Position numbers and translations under genes: made by a program. A model generated the notes under the pieces. The model was not told the DNA's origin. It did not search any database and saw only the letters and a program-made list of their open reading frames with translations. 9,881 bases of DNA from an uncultured Collinsella sp. (lineage in GTDB: Bacteria > Actinomycetota > Coriobacteriia > Coriobacteriales > Coriobacteriaceae): contig UQOJ01000068.1 of NCBI GenBank assembly GCA_900542635.1, positions 1 through 9,881 on the forward strand. Direction: 5' to 3'. Each line of letters starts with the position of its first letter. Positions within the stretch are counted from its first letter, which is position 1. This document shows, one piece after another, positions 1 to 5,388 of the stretch.

Positions 1-48
1 CGAGATTCGCCTTAGTCTCGTGGGCTCGGAGATGTGTATAAGAGACAG
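1..48 (+). other. Illumina Nextera adapter with i7 index (library artefact)
   Basis: These bases are synthetic. Bases 1-6 (CGAGAT) match the 3' end of the P7 sequence. Bases 7-14 (TCGCCTTA) match the N701 i7 index in primer orientation. Bases 15-48 match the Nextera read-2 adapter and end with the 19-bp Tn5 mosaic end AGATGTGTATAAGAGACAG at 30-48. Genomic sequence starts at base 49, where FtsY homology begins. The adapter leaves an open frame that would add a false N-terminus to the ftsY fragment. Confidence 0.97.
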
Positions 49-49
49 C

Positions 50-316
50 CCCATGCCCGTCTCGGTCGTCCTCGTGATAGATGCCGCGACGGGCCAAAAC
101 GGTTTGAACCAGGCGCTCGAATTTAACGAGGCGCTGGGCCTGGACGGTATTATCATGACTAAGCTCGACGGAACGGCTAAGGGCGGCATCGCCATGGCCG
201 TGGCCGAGAAGCTCAAGCTCCCGATCCTGCGCATCGGCGTGGGCGAGCAGGTCGATGACCTGCAGGAGTTTAACGCCAAAGATTTCTGCCGCGCCCTGGT
301 GGGCGAGTCCAACTAA
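50..316 (+). CDS. ftsY: Signal recognition particle receptor FtsY, C-terminal fragment (5' end missing)
   Basis: This is the last 88 residues of the SRP receptor GTPase. FtsY docks the Ffh-ribosome complex at the membrane, and the two GTPases activate each other. Counting from base 50, the fragment has DAATGQN (residues 11-17), the guanine-specificity motif TKLD followed by GTAKGG (37-46), and the closing GVGEQVDDLQEF stretch (63-74), all characteristic of the NG domain of FtsY. The N domain, P-loop and any acidic N-terminal region are absent because the contig begins here, not because the gene is broken. An in-frame GTG at 20 lies inside adapter sequence and is not a start. The TAA stop (314-316) overlaps the AAGGAG ribosome-binding site of ffh, so the two SRP genes are almost certainly co-transcribed. 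Confidence 0.93.
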   Translation, partial: PMPVSVVLVIDAATGQNGLNQALEFNEALGLDGIIMTKLDGTAKGGIAMAVAEKLKLPILRIGVGEQVDDLQEFNAKDFCRALVGESN

Positions 317-326
317 GGAGTGACTA

Positions 327-1811
327 GTGTTTGATTCACTGAGCGATCGCCTCAACGACACATTTGACCGTCTACGCGGCAAGGGTAAGCTGACCGAGGC
401 CGATATCACTTCGGCCATGCGCGACATTCGCATGGCACTGCTCGAGGCCGACGTTAACTTTAAGGTCGTCAAGGAGTTCGTAGCCAAGACCAAGGAGCGC
501 TGCATGACCGCTGAGGTCATGGAGTCGCTGTCGCCGGCGCAAAACGTCGTCAAGATCGTGCTCGACGAGCTTACCGAGATGCTCGGCTCCACCGAGAGCA
601 AGCTCGTCTTTAGCAACCGCATTCCCAATGTCATCATGCTCGTGGGCCTGCAGGGCTCCGGTAAAACCACGGCAGCTGTAAAGCTGGCCTACCTTCTCAA
701 GAGGCAGGGCCGCTCGCCGCTGCTCGCCGCGTGCGACGTCTACCGTCCCGCCGCTGCCGACCAGCTGGCCACGCTTGGCGGCGAGATTGGCGTGCCGGTC
801 TTTCGCGGTGACGGCGAGCACCCGGTCGATATCGCCAAGGGCGCCATCCACGAGGCCGTCGACCACCTGCGCGATGTGGTCATCGTCGATACCGCCGGTC
901 GTCTGCAGATCGACGAGCAGATGATGCAGGAGGCCGTGGACATCAAGAAGGCCGTCAAGCCCGATCAGGTGCTGATGGTCGTCGATGCCATGACCGGCCA
1001 GGATATCGTCAACGTTGTCTCGACCTTCGCCGAGCGCACCGATTTTGACGGCGTGATCATCTCCAAGCTCGATGGCGACGCCCGTGGCGGCGGCGCGCTT
1101 TCCGTGCGCCAGGTGACCGGCAAGCCCATCAAGTTCGTGAGCATGGGCGAGAAGCCCGATTCGCTTGAGCCGTTCTACCCCGACCGCATGGCCAAGCGCA
1201 TCTTGGGCATGGGCGACGTCGTCGGCATCATCGAGAAGGCCCAGGAGGCGGCTGACGCCGAGCAGCTCGAGGCCGCCGAGCGCATGCTGCGCGAGGGTTT
1301 TACCATGAACGACATGCTCGATCAGATGAAAGCCGTCAAGAAGATGGGCGGCATGAAGGGCATTCTGGGTATGCTCCCCGGTGGCCAGCGCGCGCTCAAC
1401 CAGATGGGCGGCAACCTGGACGAGGGCATCTTCGACAAGAACGAGGCCATCATCATGTCGATGACCAAGGAGGAGCGCCTGCGTCCCTCTATTATCAACG
1501 GCCAACGTCGTGCCCGTATTGCCAAGGGCGCCGGCGTGACCCCCACCGAGGTCAATAGCCTTATGAAGCAGTGGGGTGAGATGAACAAGATGATGGGCCG
1601 CATGCGCACGATGGCCAATCAGGCGCAAGCCGGCGGCAAGAAGGGCAAAAAGGGTAAGAAGGGCAAAAAGATGCGCATGCCCAATATTCCCGGCCTGGAT
1701 GCCATGGGTCTGGGCGGCATGGGCGGTTTGGGCGGCCTTGGGACGGGCGGTCCCAAGTCCGATATGGATCTGCTGCGCCAGATGGAAGCGCAGATGCGTA
1801 ATAAGAAATAG
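327..1811 (+). CDS. ffh: Signal recognition particle protein Ffh (SRP54)
   Basis: The protein subunit of the bacterial SRP binds signal sequences and 4.5S RNA in the cytoplasm and delivers ribosomes to FtsY. It has 494 residues. The N domain covers about 1-95. The G domain has the P-loop GLQGSGKT (107-114), DTAGR (188-192) and SKLDGDARGG (246-255). The methionine-rich M domain, about 300-430, carries the RNA-binding signature SIINGQRRARIAKGAG (388-403). A tail follows with four GKK units (437-448), a Gly/Met-rich stretch (461-475) and a final helix-like MDLLRQMEAQMRNKK. Start: GTG at 327, with GGAG at 317-320 six bases upstream; the MFDSLSDRL N-terminus fits the family. The gene lies 10 bases after ftsY and ends at a strong terminator. 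The tail makes it longer than the roughly 450 residues typical of E. coli-type Ffh. Confidence 0.97.
   Translation: MFDSLSDRLNDTFDRLRGKGKLTEADITSAMRDIRMALLEADVNFKVVKEFVAKTKERCMTAEVMESLSPAQNVVKIVLDELTEMLGSTESKLVFSNRIPNVIMLVGLQGSGKTTAAVKLAYLLKRQGRSPLLAACDVYRPAAADQLATLGGEIGVPVFRGDGEHPVDIAKGAIHEAVDHLRDVVIVDTAGRLQIDEQMMQEAVDIKKAVKPDQVLMVVDAMTGQDIVNVVSTFAERTDFDGVIISKLDGDARGGGALSVRQVTGKPIKFVSMGEKPDSLEPFYPDRMAKRILGMGDVVGIIEKAQEAADAEQLEAAERMLREGFTMNDMLDQMKAVKKMGGMKGILGMLPGGQRALNQMGGNLDEGIFDKNEAIIMSMTKEERLRPSIINGQRRARIAKGAGVTPTEVNSLMKQWGEMNKMMGRMRTMANQAQAGGKKGKKGKKGKKMRMPNIPGLDAMGLGGMGGLGGLGTGGPKSDMDLLRQMEAQMRNKK
1635..1670 (+). repeat. Four tandem 9-bp units inside ffh
   Basis: Four consecutive copies of GGNAARAAG encode (Gly-Lys-Lys)x4, residues 437-448 of Ffh. 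The copies differ only at third codon positions (GGC/GGT, AAG/AAA). They form a basic linker after the M domain. Copy number could vary between strains by slippage. Confidence 0.85.
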
Positions 1812-1835
1812 GGCTGTAATTGTAGTTTGTTATGG

Positions 1836-1873
1836 CAAAGGCCACTCGGAAGTCTCCGGGTGGCCTTTGTTTT
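1836..1873 (+). terminator. Rho-independent terminator of ftsY-ffh
   Basis: A 15-bp stem (1836-1850 with 1855-1869, one G-U pair) with a 4-base loop AGTC is followed by TTTT at 1870-1873. It sits 25 bases after the ffh stop, between ffh and the convergent DUF134 gene. The minus strand has no matching T-run, so it should work mainly for ffh. Confidence 0.93.
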
Positions 1874-1931
1874 GGGGTTTGATTGTCGGGCTGCGCGTGG
1901 CGATGTGCCCTGAGCCCGCGGTGCCGTGCCG

Positions 1932-2696
1932 TTAGTGGCAGCCGCAGCCCTCGTGGCCCTCGTGGTCGTGATGGCCACGGCAGCCGCAGGCCTCGCCATG
2001 CTCATGGGTGTGCTCGTGGTCATGACCATGGCAGTCGCAGGTTGCCTCGCCGGTCTGAGCGAGCGTGCCGGCAATGAAGGCCTCGACGCAGGCATCGCAG
2101 CGGCCCTGAGCGCCCGCATAGACGGTGATGCCGGCCTGGGAGAGCGCGTTGATGGCCCCGCCGCCGATACCGCCGCAGATGAGCGTGTCAACGCCACCGT
2201 TGGCAAGCAGACCCGCCAGCGCGCCGTGACCGGTGCCACCGGTGCCTACGACCTGCTCGTTGAGCACCTTGCCATCCTGGATGTCGTAGATCTTGAACTG
2301 CTCGCTGCGTCCAAAGTGCATAAAGATGCTGCCTTTGTCGTACGTCGCTGCCACCCTCATGGTGCCGACCTCCTTTGCTGGCCATGCGGCCGTCGTCGTG
2401 GTGATGGGGGAGTATGCGATATTGCCGCCCTCGATGCTGAGTGCCCGTCCATTGACCAGCGCGTTTGCCACCTTGCGATGTGCGCGGCTACAGATAGCCG
2501 CCACGGTGGCACGAGCGATGCCCATTTGCCGGGCCACGGCCTCCTGATTGAGGCCTTCCAGGTCGCAGAGGCGCAACACCTCGAGTTCATCGACGGTCAT
2601 GTCGATGGCGTCTCCGCTGGCAAGGCCGTCGGGGGTAAAACCGCGATATTCGGGGATGATCCCTACGCGGCGTAGTTTCTCGCGTCTTCCTGCCAT
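1932..2696 (-). CDS. DUF134 (UPF0251) DNA-binding protein fused to NifX/NifB-like domain with His/Cys-rich tail
   Basis: This is a 254-residue two-domain protein. Residues 1-92 match DUF134/UPF0251: MAGRREKLRRVG at the N-terminus, then MTVDELEVLRLCDLEGL and a sigma-region-4-like helix-turn-helix (about 48-78), then ALVNGRALSIEGG. Residues 113-215 match the dinitrogenase iron-molybdenum cofactor domain (NifX/NifB C-terminus): MRVAATYD, HFGRSEQF and TLICGGIGGGA. Residues 219-254 are dominated by His, Cys, Asp and Glu, including CDCHGHDHEHTHEHG and CGCH, and probably bind metal. Start: ATG at 2694-2696 with GGAGG at 2701-2705; an upstream in-frame ATG at 2726 lies in the operator and has no ribosome site. 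The family's function is uncertain. Inferred: a transcription regulator whose DNA binding responds to an iron-sulfur or other metal cluster, probably acting on its own promoter. There is no nif operon here, so nitrogen fixation is not implied. Confidence 0.88.
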   Translation of the reverse strand: MAGRREKLRRVGIIPEYRGFTPDGLASGDAIDMTVDELEVLRLCDLEGLNQEAVARQMGIARATVAAICSRAHRKVANALVNGRALSIEGGNIAYSPITTTTAAWPAKEVGTMRVAATYDKGSIFMHFGRSEQFKIYDIQDGKVLNEQVVGTGGTGHGALAGLLANGGVDTLICGGIGGGAINALSQAGITVYAGAQGRCDACVEAFIAGTLAQTGEATCDCHGHDHEHTHEHGEACGCRGHHDHEGHEGCGCH

Positions 2697-2700
2697 ACAC

Positions 2701-2705
2701 CCTCC
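2701..2705 (-). promoter_or_regulatory. Ribosome-binding site fixing the DUF134 gene start
   Basis: GGAGG on the minus strand lies 4 bases before the ATG at 2694-2696. It supports this start over the in-frame ATG at 2724-2726, which would add ten residues not expected in the DUF134 family. Confidence 0.75.
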
Positions 2706-2710
2706 AAATC

Positions 2711-2722
2711 TGACATATGTCA
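2711..2722. promoter_or_regulatory. Perfect 12-bp palindrome, candidate operator O1
   Basis: TGACATATGTCA is a perfect inverted repeat. It lies just downstream of the candidate -10 element of the DUF134 gene, about where transcription would start, and overlaps its leader. Its near copy lies 53 bp away at 2764-2775. A dimeric regulator bound here would be expected to block transcription of the DUF134 gene. Confidence 0.7.
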
Positions 2723-2727
2723 ACAAT

Positions 2728-2755
2728 AAGATAGCGCGCGAGCGGAACCGTGCAA
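2728..2755 (-). promoter_or_regulatory. Candidate promoter of the DUF134-NifX gene
   Basis: On the minus strand, TTGCAC (2750-2755) and TATCTT (2728-2733) are separated by 16 bp, a plausible but imperfect housekeeping-sigma promoter. It is bracketed by the two palindromes at 2711-2722 and 2764-2775. Confidence 0.45.
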
Positions 2756-2763
2756 GGCATTTT

Positions 2764-2775
2764 TGGCATATGTCA
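2764..2775. promoter_or_regulatory. Near-perfect palindrome, candidate operator O2
   Basis: TGGCATATGTCA matches O1 at 11 of 12 positions. The centre-to-centre distance to O1 is 53 bp, about five helical turns, so both sites would face the same side of the DNA. It lies 8 bp upstream of the candidate -35 of the DUF134 gene and about 65 bp upstream of the likely thyA transcription start. It could therefore affect either gene. Confidence 0.6.
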
Positions 2776-2822
2776 GAAAATGAGGGCTTATGTTTGGGCT
2801 GTGGGGTCGCGTGCGCCTGGGC

Positions 2823-2828
2823 TACAAT
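2823..2828 (+). promoter_or_regulatory. Candidate -10 element for thyA-folA
   Basis: TACAAT matches the -10 consensus at 5 of 6 positions, 34 bases before the thyA ATG. I see no good -35 hexamer at 16-18 bp, so the promoter may be weak or activator-dependent. Confidence 0.45.
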
Positions 2829-2862
2829 GAATTTCGCTTATAGGCGACTGACAGGAGGGTCA

Positions 2863-3711
2863 ATGAGCAAGGCTGATCAACAGTTTGTAACCATGTGCCG
2901 CGATATCTTGGACCATGGCACCACCACCGAGGGCCAAAAGGTCCGACCGGTGTGGGAGGACGGCACCCCTGCCTATACCATTAAAAACTTTGGCGTTACG
3001 GCTCGCTACGACCTGCGCGAGGAGTTTCCCGCGCTCACACTGCGTCGCACGGCGCTTAAGTCTGCCATGGACGAGATTCTGTGGATCTATCAAAAGAAGT
3101 CCAATAACGTTCATGACCTCAACAGCCATATTTGGGACGAGTGGGCCGACGAAACCGGCTCCATCGGCAAGGCCTACGGGTACCAGATTGGCCAGAAGAG
3201 TCATTATGCCGAAGGCGATTTCGACCAGATGGATCGTGTGCTCTACGATCTTAAGCACACACCGTACAGCCGCCGCATCATGACCAACACGTACGTGTTT
3301 AGCGACCTTTCCGAGATGCACCTGTATCCGTGCGCATATAGCGTGACCTATAACGTTACGCAGCGCCCGCAGGACGATAAGCCCACGCTCAACATGATTC
3401 TCAACCAGCGCAGTCAGGACATTTTGGCCGCGAACAACTGGAATGTGTGCCAGTACGCCATTTTGCTGATGATGGTCGCGCAGTCGGTCGATATGATTCC
3501 CGGCGAGCTGCTGCATGTGATTGCCGATGCCCACATTTACGACCGTCATGTCGATATCGTTCGCGAACTTATCGAGCGTCCGCAGTTTGCGGCGCCTAAG
3601 GTAACGCTTAACCCCGATGTGCACGATTTCTATGCGTTTACGACCGATGACCTGATCGTCGAGGGCTATGAGCACGGCCCGCAGGTCAAGAACATTCCCA
3701 TTGCGGTGTAG
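2863..3711 (+). CDS. thyA: Thymidylate synthase ThyA (Bacillus ThyA-like)
   Basis: It makes dTMP from dUMP, with 5,10-methylenetetrahydrofolate as methyl donor and reductant, and releases dihydrofolate. It has 282 residues, a normal length. Visible features: the Arg pair in YSRRIM (137-138), catalytic Cys157 in LYPCAYS, the dUMP-binding stretch QRSQD (182-186) with Asn194, His224 and Tyr226 in ADAHIYDRH, Glu71 in EILW, and an intact hydrophobic C-terminus ending IPIAV. The active-site context is PCAY rather than the E. coli-type PCH, resembling the B. subtilis ThyA/phage phi3T branch (TPCVY). Start: ATG at 2863, with AGGAGGG at 2853-2859; the reading frame stays open upstream, but only this start has a ribosome site and fits the family. 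It is immediately followed by folA, which recycles the dihydrofolate. Confidence 0.96.
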   Translation: MSKADQQFVTMCRDILDHGTTTEGQKVRPVWEDGTPAYTIKNFGVTARYDLREEFPALTLRRTALKSAMDEILWIYQKKSNNVHDLNSHIWDEWADETGSIGKAYGYQIGQKSHYAEGDFDQMDRVLYDLKHTPYSRRIMTNTYVFSDLSEMHLYPCAYSVTYNVTQRPQDDKPTLNMILNQRSQDILAANNWNVCQYAILLMMVAQSVDMIPGELLHVIADAHIYDRHVDIVRELIERPQFAAPKVTLNPDVHDFYAFTTDDLIVEGYEHGPQVKNIPIAV

Positions 3712-3715
3712 GTGG
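3710..3715 (+). promoter_or_regulatory. Ribosome-binding site deciding the folA start
   Basis: AGGTGG overlaps the thyA stop codon and lies 5 bases before ATG 3721. It favours that start over GTG 3712, which falls within this site. Confidence 0.55.
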
Positions 3716-3720
3716 CGCTC

Positions 3721-4239
3721 ATGACGTGTAAGCTTTCTGCTATCGTCGCCGTGTGTGACGATTGGGGCATTGGGTGCGAGGGCGACATGGTGGTGTCCAA
3801 TCGCGCCGACATGCGCCATTTTGTGGCCTGCACCAAGGGTTGCCCGGTTATTATGGGGCGTAAGACGCTGCTGAGTTTTCCCGGTGGGCGTCCGCTCAAG
3901 AACCGTCGCAATATCGTGCTTACCCGCGACGAGAGCTTTGCCCCCGAGGGCGTCGACGTGGTGCATAGCATCGACGAGGCGCTCGCTGCGGTTGCCGATG
4001 AGCCCGTTGCGTGGGTGATCGGCGGCGGCGATGTCTATCGGCAGTTTTTGCCGTATTGCGCCGAGTCCGAGGTCACGCACAACCATTGCACCCATGCCGT
4101 GGACACGTACTTTCCCGACTTGGACGCCGATCCCGCGTGGGAAGTTGCACGGCGCGATGGGGTTGCCACGATTGCCGCGGGCGAGGGCGACGAAGGCCTC
4201 GATTATGAGTTCGTGACGTATCGTCGCGTTGATGCTTAA
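3721..4239 (+). CDS. folA: Dihydrofolate reductase
   Basis: It reduces dihydrofolate to tetrahydrofolate with NADPH, serving the ThyA reaction encoded just upstream. It has 172 residues, close to the usual 160-170. Features in order: AIVAVCDDWGIG (7-18), the acidic active-site Asp30 in NRADMRHF, VIMGRKT (43-49) for NADPH, GRPLKNRRNIVLTRD (56-70) with Arg62 as the likely folate-binding Arg, the glycine motif VIGGGDVYRQFLP (99-111) and Thr119. The normally conserved Pro-Trp pair five to six residues before the catalytic Asp is Val24-Val25 here. Start: ATG at 3721, preceded by AGGTGG (3710-3715), which overlaps the thyA stop; a GTG at 3712 directly after that stop is possible but has no ribosome site of its own. 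Translational coupling to thyA is likely. Confidence 0.93.
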   Translation: MTCKLSAIVAVCDDWGIGCEGDMVVSNRADMRHFVACTKGCPVIMGRKTLLSFPGGRPLKNRRNIVLTRDESFAPEGVDVVHSIDEALAAVADEPVAWVIGGGDVYRQFLPYCAESEVTHNHCTHAVDTYFPDLDADPAWEVARRDGVATIAAGEGDEGLDYEFVTYRRVDA

Positions 4240-4281
4240 ATCTCCTATTTGCCCACGGTATTATCGGGTTGGAATGAGGAA

Positions 4282-4308
4282 GGGGCGGCGCCTGGCGTCG
4301 CCTCGTTT
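4282..4308 (+). terminator. Possible weak terminator after folA
   Basis: GC-rich arms 4282-4291 and 4295-4304 can pair over about 10 bp, including two G-U pairs, around a 3-base loop, followed by only GTTT. The stem is strong but the T-tract is poor, so termination may be partial. The 109-bp gap between folA and the next gene (4240-4348) holds little else apart from an AT-rich TATAGA at 4311-4316 that could be a -10. Confidence 0.45.
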
Positions 4309-4348
4309 GATATAGATGCTGCTGTAAGAAGGGTACGGGCTTGCTGTT

Positions 4349-5263
4349 ATGACTGATGCCGTTGAGGTGCTGCGAATCGAGTCGCTCGAAGACGAGCGGC
4401 TCGACGCCTACATGCGACTGACCGAACGCGAGCTGCGCTGTGTGCTGGAGCCGCAAAAGGGCATCTTTATCGCCGAGAGTGCCAAGGTTATTGAGCGCGC
4501 GGTGCGTGCCGGATACCAGCCGGTGAGCTTTCTTTTGGGCGAACGCTGGCTCGATCAGATGATGCCGCTGTTTGAGCGCCTGGTTGCGCGCGAGGGCGCA
4601 GGTCCGGTTCCTGTGTTCGTGGCCTCCATGGAGCTCATGGAGCAGTTGACGGGCTTCAATGTGACACGCGGCGCGCTCGCGGCGTTTCGTCGTCCCCGAC
4701 AGATTCCAGTCGATGAGTTCTTGGGCGGCGTCGTAAAAGCTGCGGGGAAGCGACCGGTGCGCGTATGCGTGCTCGAGGGTATTGTCGACCACACCAACGT
4801 GGGCGCGATTTTCCGCTCGGCCGCCGCGCTCAATGTCGACGGCATTCTGGTGAGCCCTACGTGCTGTGACCCGCTGTACCGTCGCTCGGCCCGCGTGAGC
4901 ATGGGGACCGTGTTTCAAGTGCCGTGGACGCGTATTGGCAGTGAGGCGCGCGTGTGGCCGCATGACGGCCTGGCGGTGCTGCACGATGCCGGTTTTTCGT
5001 GTGCCGCCATGGCGTTGACGGACGATTCAGTGTCGTTGGACGATCCCGCGCTACAGGAGATTGACCGCCTGGCAATTTTTATGGGCACCGAGGGTGCCGG
5101 CCTGGGCGCCAAGACCATCGCGGGCTGCGACCGGGCCGTGCGCATTCCGATGGCGCACGGGGTCGATTCGCTCAACGTGGCCGCGGCGAGTGCCGTCGCC
5201 TTTTGGCAGCTGTGCCCGCATGTGAGCAATGAGTATCACTACCAGCCGGGTTTGTATCACTAG
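4349..5263 (+). CDS. SpoU/TrmH-family RNA 2'-O-methyltransferase
   Basis: It is probably an S-adenosylmethionine-dependent enzyme that methylates a ribose 2'-OH in rRNA or tRNA; the exact target cannot be read from the sequence. It has 304 residues. An N-terminal substrate-binding region (about 20-130) contains LEPQKGIFIAESAKVIERAV. The C-terminal SPOUT domain has motif 1 HTNVGAIFRSAAAL (148-161, with the NVGAxFR core), motif 2 LAIFMGTEGAGL (241-252) and motif 3 RIPMAHGVDSLNVAAAS (265-281), which forms the trefoil-knot cofactor site. ATG 4349 is the first in-frame start after a stop at 4325, but it lacks a well-placed ribosome site: AAGAAGGG at 4326-4333 is about 15 bases away. Initiation may be inefficient. 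It follows thyA-folA on the same strand. Confidence 0.92.
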   Translation: MTDAVEVLRIESLEDERLDAYMRLTERELRCVLEPQKGIFIAESAKVIERAVRAGYQPVSFLLGERWLDQMMPLFERLVAREGAGPVPVFVASMELMEQLTGFNVTRGALAAFRRPRQIPVDEFLGGVVKAAGKRPVRVCVLEGIVDHTNVGAIFRSAAALNVDGILVSPTCCDPLYRRSARVSMGTVFQVPWTRIGSEARVWPHDGLAVLHDAGFSCAAMALTDDSVSLDDPALQEIDRLAIFMGTEGAGLGAKTIAGCDRAVRIPMAHGVDSLNVAAASAVAFWQLCPHVSNEYHYQPGLYH

Positions 5264-5300
5264 GCAGATAGTTCGCACCGGGCTCTGACTCGGGGTGTTT

Positions 5301-5326
5301 CGGTCGACGCCGGTCGGTGCTAAGCT
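5301..5326 (+). promoter_or_regulatory. Candidate promoter of the MATE gene with 10-bp direct repeats
   Basis: CGGTCG occurs at 5301-5306 and again at 5311-5316, one helical turn apart, directly upstream of a TGC-TAAGCT extended -10-like element (5318-5326). No clear -35 is present. The rest of the gap 5264-5388 shows nothing else I can support, including no terminator for the methyltransferase gene. Confidence 0.35.
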
Positions 5327-5379
5327 GCTATTGGTTTTGGCCTTAAATTGCCGTTTTGTTGTTTGACGTATGCTGGTGG

Positions 5380-5384
5380 GGAGG
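5380..5384 (+). promoter_or_regulatory. Ribosome-binding site fixing the GTG start of the MATE gene
   Basis: GGAGG lies 4 bases before GTG 5389. This rules out the upstream in-frame TTG at 5356, whose eleven extra codons run through the ribosome site. Confidence 0.8.
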
Positions 5385-5388
5385 GCGT

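Noticed and set aside
20..316. A complete 98-residue protein starting at GTG 20
   Set aside because: Its first ten residues come from sequencing adapter; the true gene is ftsY, cut off at its 5' side.
372..1628. 418-codon minus-strand open frame opposite ffh
   Set aside because: It is a shadow of ffh, with composition typical of antisense GC-rich coding sequence and no start signal.
1949..2045. Minisatellite-like repeats in the His-rich tail coding region
   Set aside because: The repetitiveness follows from runs of His, Glu, Gly and Cys codons; I see no regular repeat unit.
1926..2675. 249-codon + strand open frame opposite the DUF134-NifX gene
   Set aside because: The minus-strand product has two recognisable domains and a ribosome site; the + strand frame has neither.
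2697..2862. Folate (THF) riboswitch in front of thyA
   Set aside because: Only about 30 bases follow the likely thyA start point, too few for the aptamer, and no matching fold was seen.
2860..4095. 411-codon minus-strand open frame opposite thyA-folA
   Set aside because: It spans two convincing + strand genes, has no family resemblance and shows the His/Leu/Asp-rich composition of a reverse-complement shadow.
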